Source: Struthio camelus
Lineage: Eukaryota > Chordata > Aves > Struthioniformes > Struthionidae
Direction: 5' to 3'
NCBI RefSeq assembly: GCF_040807025.1
Contig: NC_090946.1
Location: 5,808,001 to 5,872,000 of the forward strand
Length of the DNA stretch: 64,000 bases
In this document: piece after piece, positions 12,706 through 25,278 of the stretch
Position numbering within the stretch: the first letter of the stretch is position 1
How the letters are laid out: each line of letters begins with the position of its first letter
The notes under the pieces: generated by a model
What the model was told of the DNA's origin: nothing
The model's input: only the letters and a program-made list of their open reading frames with translations
Database searches by the model: none
Position numbers and translations under genes: made by a program

Positions 12706-12734
<29 letters not shown>
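12706..12734 (+). repeat. (GA)n microsatellite
   Basis: About 14 perfect GA dinucleotides sit 150 bp before the OR fragment. It is a simple repeat and shows no sign of function. Confidence 0.95.
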
Positions 12735-12738
<4 letters not shown>

Positions 12739-12886
12739 CAGAAACACATAGGGCAGGACTAATCTCCCCTGACTTTAGGTATCTACAGTGTAAGCATCTA
12801 CCGATGGACTCGTCCGTGTATGATCAGACATGAACATCTGAGATGGGATGAATGATGCTCTGTTCCACACAGAGTACCAGTGGAGT

Positions 12887-13192
12887 TGAGCCAAGGACAA
12901 ACGCAAAGCCTTCTCCACCTGTGCCTCACACCTGACTCTTGTGAGCATCTTTCATGGGCCATTGCTCTTTATTTACTTAAAGCCCAACTCAGAGAGCTCA
13001 CAGAATGAGGGTGGATGGGCCTCTCTGTTTTATACTGTGGTGGTTCCCATGTGGAGTCCCTTGGTCTACAGTCTGAGGACTAGGGAAGTGAGGGAGGCCA
13101 TGAGGAAAGCCATAGGAAAGAGATGTTCTTCAGAGGTAAAGGTTAATGACCATGTGGCAAACAGCTACCACTGGCATGTATGTGTCCCTTAA
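12887..13192 (+). pseudogene. Olfactory receptor 3' fragment (TM6-TM7)
   Basis: The sequence begins abruptly in intracellular loop 3 and reads [20 protein letters not shown], then FIYLKPNSESS, then a TM7 with PMWSPLVYSLRTREV in place of [15 protein letters not shown], and a tail running to a stop at 13,192. It closely parallels the last quarter of the intact gene at 8758 (both share FIYLKPNSE), so it probably arose by partial duplication of that gene. TM1-TM5 are missing and the TM7 Asn-Pro is changed to Ser-Pro. It cannot encode a receptor. Confidence 0.92.
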
Positions 13193-14739
13193 GTTAGTGT
13201 CTGGCCTGCCTTGAGAATGATGGCTCTTTGTTTGGAGACTTTTCCACTAGTACTGCCTTAACTTCTTGACAGTCTTATATTATTATTATATTTTGAAAGG
13301 CTGGAAATCCTAATCACTTCCTTAAAAGTCATAAGGTTTGCATAAGAAATGCTTTTTAAACTTGTAAAGCAGTGATAGAGGAATGTAAATATGTAATTCT
13401 TCAGTTTCTGATTTTGTTCTGTAGTGGCTTCTTTGTCTCTCACTATAATCCAGGACCTTAATTGCAGGAACAATTAACAAATGGAAGGCCTGCAAGTGGT
13501 TTTATGCCCTGATTGTCTTAATCATGTACCTTGCTATGTAAGTGTGCCCATATAGATTATTTCTAGCTTCCAGTTTTCTGATATTGATTATAGAAGTTTT
13601 GTGGAACAGAAGTCAGGTGTAGATACAGCACTATGAAAATCTCATTTAATCAGCATCTGTGTCAGGCCATTCCCCTCAATATTAGATGGGCACTGAGATG
13701 TCAGCACCTTTAACAAGAAAATGTTAAATGATAAGTAGCTCATGTATTATTGTAGCAGTGATTTCTTTCACAGCTGGGGTTGTCAGTTGGAATTTAGAAA
13801 TGACAAGATTCACCTCACTTAAAGTTATGAGCTTTCAGATGAGTATATTTAATGTCATCTAATTTAAGGAGGAAATGTTGTGTAACTCTCAACTGTCCTT
13901 GGCTTTTTTACGCTCTGATGTTTTGCTCTGGGTAGACTGGTTTCAGACCACTCCACGCTTCAGTTCCACTTTAGGACCATGTTGACCTGTCCAAATCTGA
14001 GTGATATCCCACAAGCAGGAGGAAGAAAATCTTCAAGTGAATCTTCTTTGTCAAGAGCCTACTCTTTTTAATAATGTTGTGCTTATACTATCATGACTAA
14101 ATACATGCAAACCTTTTTGGCACATCGTGTGTTTTTTTTTTTTTAAATCTGCATTTTATACTCTGAAATCATGCCCTGTAGAAACTGCAGGAAGAATTTA
14201 TATCCCAATGATATTTACAAAGTTATGTACACAAGAATAATTACTTAGCTTCTGCATGCATCATTTCTGCTATGCTTTGAGGATCAAATCCTTAAAACAA
14301 AAAAAAAACCTCAGAGAGAAACCTTGCATTTATCCCAGGCTCTTGGGGAAAAGCTCACTCGGGTTTTTTTTTTCCTTTTTTTTTTTTTTTTTAGGTGCCC
14401 CCAGAGAACCTTTGATAATTTGCCCTGTGGGCATGGGATGCAACTTAAATCTTCCAGCCACATCAAAGGCTATGATAGGGATATCATTCTGGTTTCAGAA
14501 AGACCGATGGAGCTTGTATCTTTAAATTAAACTCGACAATCAGTGAGTATGTGCCTGGGAATAACTCTGGATAAATTAACCTTGAGAGAAAGGGTGAATT
14601 TTTGAGACTTTCTGAAACAGTTGTATGCTGGATGACTAGGGGCTGACTATTACTATATTGGCTATGTGACTATATGCCTCAGTTATCAACCCAAAAACTT
14701 CGTGTATATAGGCAAAATCCCCTGTCACCACCTAGCTGA
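13193..14739. other. AT-rich intergenic DNA, no gene recognised
   Basis: I see nothing beyond short A- and T-runs (for example near 14,137 and 14,365-14,392). No family motif is visible in any frame. Confidence 0.4.
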
Positions 14740-15180
14740 TGAAGTTTTATCTGTACGTAGTTGCACTGCAACAGAAGAGAGCTGTGAAGAACCGCGGAGG
14801 TGCCAGCACGAGGTAGGCAAATCAAGGATCTGGGTAAGAGCGTAGTGGTAAAGAATGCAACGGAGAAGTGAAAGAAGGGGAGACGAAAGACAACGTACGT
14901 TGGATAACACCTTTAAACACGGTGTCGGAACGACCCTGTTAGATCAGTTCAGGGGAAGTGGACAAGGAGCAGAGCGCAGGCAGTGTTTAGGAGATCTCAG
15001 TGGGCAAACGACAGCCGATCTAGATTCCTCGTTCGGCAGCGTGTTCAGGGAAGGGTAACGCAAACCCCAGCTCCAAAGGGGAGTAGCGAATAGTAGCGAC
15101 GGAGAAGGTAGTTTTGTTGGTGGCACTTGCGTGTCAGAATTGTGGTGGCTTATAACAGAAACCTGAGCCTCGTCCAAGCC
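14740..15180. other. Isolated CpG-rich segment in AT-rich DNA
   Basis: By eye this roughly 440-bp stretch holds around two dozen CpG dinucleotides, while several kilobases on each side hold very few. It has no long reading frame and no repeat family that I recognise. On the - strand a TCTTCTGTTGCAG/TGCAACTACG junction near 14,770-14,790 could be a splice acceptor. It could be a regulatory element kept unmethylated, a recent insertion not yet depleted of CpG, or an exon-bearing promoter. I cannot choose between these. Confidence 0.4.
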
Positions 15181-16466
15181 TCTTAAAAAATGTTAAAATT
15201 ACTGAATATGCAGATAACTGTACCTCTCCACAAAGAATCTATGGGAGAACAGGATGGGGAAGGACTTTCTGATTCAATGAATCCACTCCTTTGTGGAAGC
15301 AGGAACCTTGTCATGAAAACCATACTGCGAAGTTAAGTTCCCCCTGGGAAGAAGAAAAACCCTGGTATTTTCAAATTAGAGATTTATGTTGAATTCAAAT
15401 GTTACGTAACAATTCCTTATGTTAGGAAATTCAAGAGGCACGCAATCGATAAGGCTTATCTGGGAAAAAATGACTGAGAGGTGGCTTGGTTACTGCATGG
15501 AATAACTTTAATGGGAAGAAAATTGCAAAGATTAGCAGGTTGCTGAACGTGAGGGCAGCATCTAGAATAAATGAGTTGAGCTAAACATATCTCACAAGCC
15601 ACCCGAAACAAAAGAAAGATAAGATCACGTGTTAGAACACCAAAAAAGACAAAGCATGCATTCTGTCCTACAGTGCACGCTGAGGTGGACAACTTCTAAG
15701 AAAACATTCATCATTTGAAGCCATGCTATTGGATAGTGTCCAGGAGTCGCAAGAAGAAACGCTGTGGGTATATCTCTTCCTACTTACTACTGAATGTATC
15801 TGTGAACCTAGAGATGTGACTAAGGGAAACACGAATGATTTGGTCCTATTCAGTGACTCTTCAGAAGAGAGCTAATCAGGGATATCCACAGTCACGGAAT
15901 AGGTTAATAACCAAAACAGAATGGGATAGTTTTCTCTTGAGGCTATAAATACATAAAAACTACTTTCAGGCATTTTAATCTCACTTTCATTGACAAAAAC
16001 ATGTCACTAGAATGTCAGAAAATCTCTCTAATGCAGTCTATCTGTTAAATGCAACAAGCTATTGAATATAATATTGGGCTCTGATCTGCCACATTAATTT
16101 TTCCCCAAATAAGAAATTCCTTCTTTCCCCTCCCCCCCCACAAGGGAGGAATAAACCCTCCCAGTCATGCCCACATATGGCAAAGGATTTGGACTGTTCA
16201 TAGGAGAAAGCATTTTGCAAGACCAGATTTTTTTCCATAATGCGCCTGTCAAAGCTAGTTCTCCTTAAGATTTTTCTACAGTTATGATGTATTGCTAAGA
16301 GATTGTTTACTTAATTTCCAGATTTTTTTTTTGATTGTTTTCAATCTTCAACTTGCCTATTGAGGGCAGCTAACTTATATTTTCTTCAGATAGGTGGGTT
16401 GGTCATTCAGGAAACACTAAATGGTGTGTTAGCTTCTGACACTACCTGTCCCTGCTGCTAGGAGAA
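15181..16466. other. Intergenic upstream of OR gene
   Basis: This is AT-rich sequence without recognised genes. Its last 50 bp are pyrimidine-rich and end in a splice-acceptor-like TTGGTATCAG just before the next receptor. Non-coding 5' exons of that receptor may lie here but are not identifiable by eye. Confidence 0.4.
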
Positions 16467-16523
16467 GTGATTTCACCTCTTCTGTGTGTTTCTTTCTACC
16501 TCCTCTGCCTTGGTATCAGGAGA

Positions 16524-17459
16524 ATGGCTCAGGGAAACCATTCAGAAGTGATGGAGTTTATTCTCCTGGGTTTCACAAACCTGCCAGGACTGCTCTTTGT
16601 GGTCTTTTTACTGATCTATGTCACCACTCTGGTGGGGAACCTAGGTATGATCATACTAATCGGGACCGACTCTCAGCTTCATGTCCCCATGTACTTACTC
16701 CTCAGCAACCTGTCTTTCCTGGACATCTGTTATTCTTCATCTGTAACTCCTAAGCTCCTGTCAGGCCTCCTTGCTGAGAGGAATACAATTTCTTTTAACG
16801 GCTGCATTACACAGTTCTACTTTTATGCAGTATTTGGCACTACAGAAGCTATCTTTCTGGCTGTCATGGCCTACGATCGCTACGTGGCCATCTGTGAACC
16901 CCTGCGCTATTTGTCAGTCATGTCCCCTAGAGTCTGTGTCCAGCTGGTAGCGGGCTCCTACGTTGCTGGGACCCTGAATGCCCTGGTGCACGCTGGCGCG
17001 CTCTTCCAACTGTCTTTCTGTGGCCCGAATGTTGTGAATCACTTCTATTGTGAAATCCCTCCGCTCTTGCTACTCTCATGCTCTGACACCCGCATCAATG
17101 AGATGGTGATGGTCACGAGTATCGGTTTCATCATAACAACCTCAGCCTTGGCCATCTTTGTCTCTTATGCCTGCATCCTGCTCGCTATCTGGAATATCCG
17201 CTCCGTGGGGGGCAGGCAGAAAGCCTTCTCCACCTGCACCTCCCACCTCATGGCTGTTGCCCTCTTCTATGGCTCTGCTGCTTTCTTGTATCTATATCCC
17301 CTTTCCAATCACTCAGAAGATCAAAGAAAAACAGCTTCCCTCTTCTACACTGTGGTGACCCCCATGCTGAACCCTTTCATCTACAGCCTGAGGAACAAGG
17401 AGGTGAAGGATGCCCTCAGAAGAGCGACGAAGAAGTTCCTCTCTGGAGTGTTTCCGTAG
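16524..17459 (+). CDS. Olfactory receptor, class II (OR5/8/9 type), intact
   Basis: This gene encodes 311 residues. The open frame extends upstream to 16,467, but that part is a pyrimidine-rich tract ending in AG at 16,518-16,519, so it is almost certainly intron, and the family-like start MAQGNHSEV at 16,524 is chosen. Visible marks: glycosylation site NHS at 5-7; GN at 38-39; PMYLLL at 55-60; Cys94 and Cys176 for the disulphide; [10 protein letters not shown] at 115-124; LSCSDT at 184-189; [10 protein letters not shown] at 233-242; [12 protein letters not shown] at 280-291. It would act as an odorant GPCR in the ciliary membrane of olfactory neurons. PMYLLL replaces the usual PMYFFL, a mild change. 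A polyadenylation signal follows about 195 bp after the stop. Nothing suggests it is broken. Confidence 0.96.
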   Translation: MAQGNHSEVMEFILLGFTNLPGLLFVVFLLIYVTTLVGNLGMIILIGTDSQLHVPMYLLLSNLSFLDICYSSSVTPKLLSGLLAERNTISFNGCITQFYFYAVFGTTEAIFLAVMAYDRYVAICEPLRYLSVMSPRVCVQLVAGSYVAGTLNALVHAGALFQLSFCGPNVVNHFYCEIPPLLLLSCSDTRINEMVMVTSIGFIITTSALAIFVSYACILLAIWNIRSVGGRQKAFSTCTSHLMAVALFYGSAAFLYLYPLSNHSEDQRKTASLFYTVVTPMLNPFIYSLRNKEVKDALRRATKKFLSGVFP

Positions 17460-17653
17460 GCCTTTCTGCAACCAAACTGAAACAGGCATTAATTGTCTTA
17501 GTGGAGGGAGAAGGAATAAGCCTGATATCTGACCCAATAAGGGCATTTTCTGTGCATGTGGTGAGAGGTACTTACGCTGTCTTCTGTTGAACACAGCAAA
17601 AAGTCTGAATTATGAATGCATGGGGGATGTCCTAATGTTGGGGTCCTTCAAAG

Positions 17654-17659
17654 AATAAA
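17654..17659 (+). other. AATAAA, candidate poly(A) signal of the OR gene at 16524
   Basis: It is a perfect hexamer about 195 bp after the receptor stop codon, a reasonable 3' UTR length for this family. Another AATAAA occurs near 17,900. Which is used is unknown. Confidence 0.4.
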
Positions 17660-20600
17660 TTGCCTGTAATTATGATTTCCTCCAAACAGAAAGAAAGAAA
17701 GGGAAGCAAAGAGAAAAACTATCCTAAAAGCTTCTCACTTACATTGTTAGTGGAATGTTTGGAGTAAACAAACTTATAAACAGGACTAGACTATGTACAA
17801 TTGATCCTTTTTAACAAGGAGGATTTATGCAATGTTGCAACAATACTTCAATTCTGTGGCTTGAAAGATGTGACCCAAAAGAGAATGGAACAAGCTAAAT
17901 AAAGAATTTATGTTGGGGAAGGACAATGCTTTTCATAACTTTATTTCCACATTTTTTTAAGTAGTTGTCTAAGGTTTTGCTGTAATACAATAAACTTGAT
18001 GTATTATTTTCTCTGGTTTCTCTGTCCAAGGGTGAAGATAGCTTTTGCTGTGGCATAGCTTGTCTCAGTGCTTCCTATATTGCATGCAGATCACTTGCAC
18101 TGTGTGTGATGCTTTCCCAGATGTGTCTCACTTATGGACAACTTCCAGGCTGCAAGTTACCATGCTGACAGTTTGCCTAGGAGCAAGACGGGTTTTTTAT
18201 CCCCCAAGGCCTAGTGTTGTTCAGCTTGGTCTGTGAGCAGTCTTTCAAGGTACTGCCTGAGCAGTCTTGGATAATCCCAGGATGTCACGGCCATTCCTTA
18301 AGTGTTGATAACACAGAAAACCTCCATGCTTCTGGCCAGACCCTATATTCAGACAGGCCTGACTCATTTGATGGCTCTGGCATGCTCACTGCTGGCCAGA
18401 ACTTCCCCCACCATAACGTCTCTTGTATGCCTCAGGGCATGCAAAGTTCATTTTCCGATTAGTAAACTGAACTTCAGCTTGCTAATACTTTCTGCTTCCC
18501 AGGGTTCACAGAGGCAGGGATTTAGTCATCTCAGTCCAGGAGTCATCTTAGCTGAATTTAAGTGCCTATAATGTAGACCTTCAGGTCTGAGTTAGGCACC
18601 ATTGACTTCTGTTATGGAGAGAATGAGGCATTTGCGGGGGGAGGTTGATTCATCTGATCTATTTTAAACATCTATTTCAGGATAAGATGACTTTTCTGGA
18701 AAAATGCATAGTTTTTTTCCCTTTGCTGCTAGGCAGCTAAGGGTGATTAGCTGCCAGGTCTACATGGCAAATATGGATTTTTTGTTCAGAACAATCACAT
18801 TCAGGGCATATTCTAAAGAGTTAATTTAAGCATAAGGGGGAAAGCTTCAGCTCGTCATGCTAAAAGTATATATGGCCACTCTAAAATTAATATTTCATGC
18901 CGGGGGGGTCAGAATATATGGGTACTTGCTGCTGAGTCCCTCAGACAGAACCTAAAAAAATCTTTCCAATTTTTACAGGGCATCCATTGCCTACAGGATT
19001 TTCTCCCACACCTGCTCAGGACCCCCAAAGAATTAAGACAACAGCATTTCTAGGCTAACCCTGAGAGCTGAGGAGCAAGGAAACTACTGTGGGCATCCTT
19101 GGAAACGCACTTGGCCCTGCCCAGTCTGGAGATATTGCCAAGGGGAGCGCCATTTCCCACCACTGGCAAGGGGGACATCAGTTCTCCACAATTTGTGCGT
19201 TGCACACACCGCTGCCCTTCTGCTTCTGCAGTATGACCACTTCTCCTGTGGCTCTCTTGAAATCAGCATTTTGATGTTTACATCTGGTGAGTGCGGGGCC
19301 TTTTAAGGTGAAGCTTCATGCTTTGAGGAGTAGCTCTGCAGGCAGCTCATCTGTGCTTGCCTTCTCTCTGTCCGCCATCCCTGGTCTCTCCCCCTTTCCT
19401 CTCTTCTGCAAGAGGCAGCTGTGCTTTGTTCCAGGATAACTAAAAGTGCACCCATGCCAAGCTGTTTTGTCTCAAGACTTCTCAGCGTTATAGTTACTGG
19501 GTCAGAGAGAGAGGGAGACTCTGCGCACCTCAGAAAAGGGTGTAGGTACATGCTTCGGGCAGGCAGTTCGGGGTCAAGATGAAGGCTTTTAGAGGCTTGC
19601 TTTGATAGCTTATGGGATGGGTATCAATCCCAAGGTCTTCTGCTTGCAAGGTGCAAGTGTACTTTGGACACTTCAGAGAACCGCTGATGCACGTGAACAG
19701 AGCCAGCACAAGCCACCCCACCTTTGGGTTGTTTTCAGGGGTCCTGGAACATGGCACAGCTAAAATATTGAATCAGGAACTGTAAGTTCTGGCCCATGCA
19801 GGAGAGCAGAGATGTATCTGCAAGCAGTTTTCAGATACGCTCTTTGAAGCTGGCACATGCAAGATAGGACTGTGGCTTCAAAAGAAGGGTGATGATTAGC
19901 AAAATGCAAGAGTTATTTCAGGGGCTGATGAACTACAGGTACTTTCTTTGCAGGAAGTTTCTTTCAGTAGGTCCAAACAAGCACCTTTAGGCCAGTAGCG
20001 TGTAATGAAGAGATGACATGAACTTTGCTTCATGTGCCTTACTGTATGTCCTAAGAAGCCATGTTCACACAGGTGATGCTGAACCAACACTCAGTAAGGG
20101 CAAAGTGACCCAAAGGATATGACACCACAACTGATTTATGTAGGAGCAAGTATTGACAATCTCATGAATAAGAAAGAGAGGAAAAATGAGGAGGAAAAAA
20201 CTCAAAAGTAGAAGCTTATAAGCATGGGGGATATGGAAGAACTGGGTATGGTAGATGTTTCAGAGTCCTTCAAAAACCACACCCCAAAAAAGTGAGAATG
20301 TAAAACTAGATGTTAAATAGTCATCTATAATTCAGTTGAGCACAGATGTTTCTTGCATGCAAGAAAGTTTCTGGAACAAAGAGAAATGCCAAATGGATGA
20401 AGGAGCGTCTGAGCTATGCTTTTTCTTTGATATAAAGGTCACTGAGGTAAGATACTAACGTCTTAAAGAAAGGCTGATATTTTATATGGATGGATAGGAA
20501 ATGTTTCCCTAGAAGATCTAACTAAAAATGCCAGAACTGATTTTTTTTTCTTTTAAAAGCAATAAAAGAGAATTTTCTCCCCATAAACCTGGCTTTGACT

Positions 20601-21495
20601 CTCACAGAAGATCTGGATACAATCTCTAGTGTTTTAATAACAGGATGTCTTATTTAATATTAAAACAAATTGTAGCAGAAGAGTTCATGAGTGGTTTTCC
20701 CTCCTCTTCTTCCCTCCCCGCCATGACTAGCACGTGCAAGAGTTCTCCAATTCCCAAGCCTATTTCCTAATCCTTCAGTCTTTATTTCTTGAATCAATTC
20801 TTTTTAACTCTCCATGATTCCAAAAGAAAATTGTACACAAAAAGAAGTAGGAAAAACACCCTAGTTTACCCCTTATTTGACGAAAGTAGTTGTGTTTACT
20901 TAGTATCGGTACGTGTCTCCTCCTTAAGGAGCGATTTTCAAAATCATGAGCTCCCAGGAGAAATTTCCGCATGACACAATTAGGAAGTTACTGGCAAAAC
21001 CCTTGTATATTGTCATAAAAGGATCATATAAACAGTGGTTTTTCTTGGTCAGGAGTTGATACCCTTTATGGCTGGCAAATCATTCCGGCTTTTCACACAA
21101 ACACTTGGAGAAGTAGGGGCTTCTTTCCCACATCAAATCGTGGTCTAGGAGACATCAAGCACTGCCTCTGTGTCTCTGACAAGTTGAAAAGGCCTCTGAA
21201 ATGTGAGCAAACAGGTGGGTTGGGGAGGACCTCTCAATTTTAGCCTAAATTGTGACATGAAGAGCTGGTCTGTTAGAAAGGGCGTACTTCAGATAGGAAC
21301 CTGTTTGTGTATGAAATAGTCACCTTGTTTTCCCTGAAATGTGTTTTGAGACAAACCTTCAATATGTTGTTCTACAGTTCCTACTGCCGAGCTTTGCGCT
21401 TCCTGATAAAAAAGATATGTATTTATCTACCCTTTATGGGGGGGGGGAATGAATATGCTGACTTTGTGTTTCTCTGTATCTCTGCTTTCATACAG
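17660..21495. other. Intergenic, no gene recognised
   Basis: This is mostly AT-rich unique-looking sequence. The part around 18,560-18,700 has TTAGGCACC-type text similar to other intergenic stretches in this window. No RNA gene or coding motif was found. The last 35 bp form a TTTCTCTGTATCTCTGC-type pyrimidine tract ending in ACAG at 21,492-21,495, a candidate splice acceptor for the next receptor. Confidence 0.35.
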
Positions 21496-21505
21496 CAACT
21501 ATGTT

Positions 21506-22453
21506 ATGATGATGGATGAAGGAAATCATACCCTCATTGCTGAATTTGTTCTCTCAGGATTCTCAGAGCAGCTGAATGTCCAGGTCATCCTCTTTATAGT
21601 GTTTTTAATCGTCTATATGCTCACTCTGTTAGGGAATCTGGGGATGATTGTGTTAATCCGAATGGATTCCCGGCTTCACACCCCAATGTACTTCTTCCTA
21701 AGCAGCTTATCCTTCTTAGACATCTGCTATTCTTCCTCAGTCACGCCCAGATTGCTCAAAGATCTTGTAGCAAAGAGGAAAGTCATTTCTTACTCTGCAT
21801 GTCTTACACAATTTTATTTCTATGCTACCTTTGCCACCACTGAATGTTACCTCCTGGCTGCTATGGCATATGATCGTTACATGGCTATCTGTAGCCCGTT
21901 GCTCTATACAATCTCTATGTCCAGCAGAGTTTGTGCCCTGCTGGTAGCTGGCTCATATATTGCTGGGATTGTGAATGCCACTATCCATACAGGGTTTGCA
22001 TTTCGACTGTCCTTCTGTGGTCCCAACGTCATCAATCATTTTTATTGTGAGGGGCCCCCACTTTATGCCATTTCTTGCACGGACCCAACCATCAATGAGG
22101 TTATGATGTTTGTTGTGGTGGGCTTCAATTTGTTGATAACCAACCTGACCGTTCTTCTCTCCTACACTTACATCCTGGCCACCATCCTGAGAATGCACTC
22201 GGCTGCGGGCAGGTACAAAACCTTATCCACATGTGCTTCCCACCTGACAGCTGTGACTCTCTTCTATGGATCTGCTGCGTCTATGTACTCACGGCCTAGT
22301 TCCAGGCATTCCCAGAACCTCGACAAAGTGATCTCTGTGTTTTACACCGTGCTGACCCCCATGCTGAACCCCGTCATCTACAGCCTGAGGAACAAGGAGG
22401 TGAAGGGTGCCCTCGGGAGAGTGATAGATAGGAAACATTCATCTGAAAGATAA
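21506..22453 (+). CDS. Olfactory receptor, class II (OR5/8/9 type), intact
   Basis: This gene encodes 315 residues if the first of three consecutive ATG codons (21,506, 21,509, 21,512) is used. The upstream part of the open frame is intronic by its splice-acceptor look (AG at 21,494-21,495). Visible marks from 21,506: NHT at 7-9; GN at 43-44; PMYFFL at 60-65; Cys99 and Cys181; [10 protein letters not shown] at 120-129; ISCTDP at 189-194; [10 protein letters not shown] at 238-247, where Thr-Leu replaces the usual Ala-Phe; [12 protein letters not shown] at 285-296. It is an odorant GPCR by family. It shares the rare phrase NHFYCEGPP with the pseudogene at 25.3 kb, so the two are a local tandem duplicate pair of which one has died. 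Confidence 0.96.
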   Translation: MMMDEGNHTLIAEFVLSGFSEQLNVQVILFIVFLIVYMLTLLGNLGMIVLIRMDSRLHTPMYFFLSSLSFLDICYSSSVTPRLLKDLVAKRKVISYSACLTQFYFYATFATTECYLLAAMAYDRYMAICSPLLYTISMSSRVCALLVAGSYIAGIVNATIHTGFAFRLSFCGPNVINHFYCEGPPLYAISCTDPTINEVMMFVVVGFNLLITNLTVLLSYTYILATILRMHSAAGRYKTLSTCASHLTAVTLFYGSAASMYSRPSSRHSQNLDKVISVFYTVLTPMLNPVIYSLRNKEVKGALGRVIDRKHSSER

Positions 22454-25278
22454 TTTTTCCTGATGCTTCAGAAGAATTGAGAGGTCTCTTTAGAAACATT
22501 TATGCTCTTCTATATCTGTAGTACTATGGTATGAAAAGAAATAGCGCTCTCCTGTGAACTAGTGGTGAGCAGCCGGACATGTGTTTTGGGAAACTTCTGC
22601 CTTGTTCCCAAACATTTGGCCATTAACTGCTCTTTGATTAAATTGTTTGTTGAGCTGTCTCAGTAACGTATGCATTTGTTATGCTTTCCTTTGTGTTTAC
22701 AGTCTTATATTAGTAATTTGAGGAATGTAGCCCTTTGGACCACTTGTGGTTTGAGAATACATTAGCACTTTTATCTCGGATAATGACAGTGAATAATAGC
22801 TAATGCTGTCAGTGTGAGAACGATTATCAGAGCTCCTTTCATATCAAAAAATGGGCAGATTTCTGATGACCGCACCAAAGTGTTTATAGCTCATTGACCG
22901 TGAAACCTGGTGATCGAGCCAGAAGATCATGGTTCAGCTCCCAGAAGTGTCACAGACTGCTTATGTGACATGAGGTAAGTTGCTTAGGTGCAGATTTGCC
23001 CCGTCTAAGTAAAGTGCCTCCTACGTTCTCTTTCTAATCGGTAGGAAAACAAATGTCTAGGACTGATTGAACTCATGAGACGTTCATTGCCTTCTGAAAT
23101 GCCTACCTCCTTCCATAGGCTACAGGGGGATCTTGGATTGCATCCTGTGTTGCTAAATTAGGCACCGTCTTTCCATGTCAAAGGCAGGTCAGATGAATCT
23201 AGGGTGAAAGAGACAATCTAGCCAACTCCAACTTGAACATATAAAGGCATGTGTAAATATATGTGCGCGCACACACACATTTATTTATTTATAAAATAGA
23301 CAATATGATATGCTTGTGTGTATATGTATATACATCATGCATATTTACATAGGGTTTTGATGGGTTGCCATTTTGATTCTTGGCTTATCTGACTTAGTTT
23401 TAAGATCTGTAGATATAAATTACAGGATGTGCATTCACAGATACCTAATGCAGTTTTATGTCTAGAAATTGGGACTTAGGCAGATACCCGTGGTCAGGAA
23501 AGTCTTCCCCTCCCTCAAGAAATCCCTGACTCTAGGGACCAAGCAGCTTCCTTTTTTCTTAGCCTGAAAGCTCCTTAGATGCCTGAATGTAGACACCTTC
23601 ACCTCAAAGGCAGCTGTCTCCGCAGGTTCATGTTCTTAGCTTCTTCCTACTTTTCCTATCGTCCTTTCTAACTCTAAAATGTGATGTGATATTTCCAGCC
23701 AGTATGTTACCATGAGCATTAGTGATCCAAGAATGTCTCAGCTGACGCGGCTTATCTCCGACCTGGAGTATGACTCTGGCCATACTCTTGTCTGGGTGGC
23801 TTAATGGACTGTTCAGATGAGCCTGCAGCTAATGGAATAGATAAGGTATGTATTTGTTTTCGGAACAAAGAACTTTCTGATGTATTTTGTAGTACAACAA
23901 AAACAGCCACCAGAACAGAAAGCTGTGCCTGCTTAGAACAAGAACATCACTTATTAAGGCGGCCAGGATTAAGACTACAGTCTCATCCGTCAAGGTCACT
24001 GTCCATCACTTCTTGTGAATCAAAACATCTAACAATCTCTGAGATATCGATACAAGCTAGAGAAACAGTCTGTAAATGCAAAAGCTGCTCAAATATTTAC
24101 TTTTTTCCCCCTACCCCTCCTGATCTGACTCTATCCACACCAAGGTCACTGAAATCACTTTATGTGCATTTCTGCTATGCGTTTGCCCAAACAGGAGTTT
24201 CAAAAGATTAAAGGGAACAAGCTTGGGATCCTTGCATGCGGGTCCTGGAAACTCTTCCTTTTGCTCAAGGGAAATCAGTAAGTTCTTCAGAAAAGAATAA
24301 CTTCCCTGGCTCTCTGCTGACTTTAAGTGCAGGCAAGAGAGAAGACTTTTCCATGAATCATTTAGTCAGAGTTTGTATTTCAACCCATTGTATGCGTTGT
24401 CTTTGTGCCTCAGAAGAAGCAAAAGGTGCCTTCGATCACAAGATGTTGAGTGAGTTCAGGAACCTTCTACTCTGAATTGTTGCAGAAGATTGAATTATGA
24501 GGAGGAGAATTATTCCCTCCTCATGCTTGTCTTTAAATAAAATGTATGTTTAAATGAGTTATTTGACTAAACACACCCAGGAGGCACCCACGAGATAGTG
24601 ACTCATATTCTTGACAGTTTCCTTCTTCATTTCCATAAGCAACATAAACTGCATCATAGAGATGATGTGTTATGCTTAGCACAGATCATATTTACTCCCA
24701 TAGAACAAAAACGAGAAAGCACCTGATTAGGGTTTTTTTTTTTTTGCTTGCTTTCAACTATGTAATCATTTTGAAAACAATGTTGTCATTTCTCTGATTT
24801 CTTTTTTGCTGCTGTCGCCTACTCTCTCATGCATATTGTGGATTGTGTGTGTGTGTGTGGGGGGGGGTTCATGTCATTTAACCTCAGCCATCCATAAGTT
24901 AGGCGTTAGCTCAATACAGTCCTCGAGACTTCCTTTCAAGTCAACAGAGACAGAGAAGTGGATATTTCCCATGGATGATTCATCTCACCTCTCTTAGATA
25001 ACCATATGATGATGGGATGACTCAGCCTCCAATGTTGCCTTTCTCTCTGGGTTAGCTATAAAGGGAACTTGGATACCCAAGTTTTAGATGGCTAGCTGGA
25101 AGATGGGAATCCCTTTCAAGCTCTCTTACAAAGTGTTTCTTATCAAACCTATTTTTCTCTGAGACCTGTGTTTTTCTAGCCTTAGAAAAAACATTGTTCT
25201 TATATTCCTAATCACAAAGAAGGACAAAGCAGAGAGATTCTTGATGATTTGTTTCCAACTATATCTCTGTCTTCACAG
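22454..25278. other. Intergenic with an ancient SINE trace
   Basis: It contains a MIR-like fragment (listed separately), a (CA)/(TG) microsatellite pair near 23,266-23,340 and a TG plus G-run near 24,843-24,867. A 135-codon open frame at 23,804-24,211 starts just before an AAG/GTATGT donor-like site, but it has no family motif and I do not call it a gene. Confidence 0.35.
22885..23010 (+). repeat. MIR-like (tRNA-derived) SINE fragment, ancient
   Basis: The order GAGCCAGAAGATCATGGTTC, AGCTCCCAGAAGTGTCAC, then ATGTGACATGAGGTAAGTTG parallels the body of MIR-type SINEs (gagccagactgcctgggttc, then gctctgccac, then tgtgaccttgggcaagtta). It is diverged, as expected for an element older than the bird-crocodile split. 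Call made by eye; a related CORE-SINE is equally possible. Confidence 0.45.

Larger units (their letters stand above)
9685..12886. other. AT-rich intergenic DNA with old repeat-like text
   Basis: No intact gene is seen. The part from about 11,400 to 12,150 contains phrases such as GACACCTAAATATGGG and GAGCTGAATCCCACC that resemble text elsewhere in the window (see findings) and may be an old dispersed repeat. A (GA)n microsatellite lies near the right end. A very weak OR relic is listed separately. Confidence 0.35.

Noticed and set aside
16467-16523. N-terminal extension of the second OR
   Set aside because: It is a pyrimidine-rich intron end with a splice AG at 16,519; family N termini begin at the later ATG.
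21449-21505. N-terminal extension of the third OR
   Set aside because: For the same reason: splice-acceptor tract ending at 21,495.
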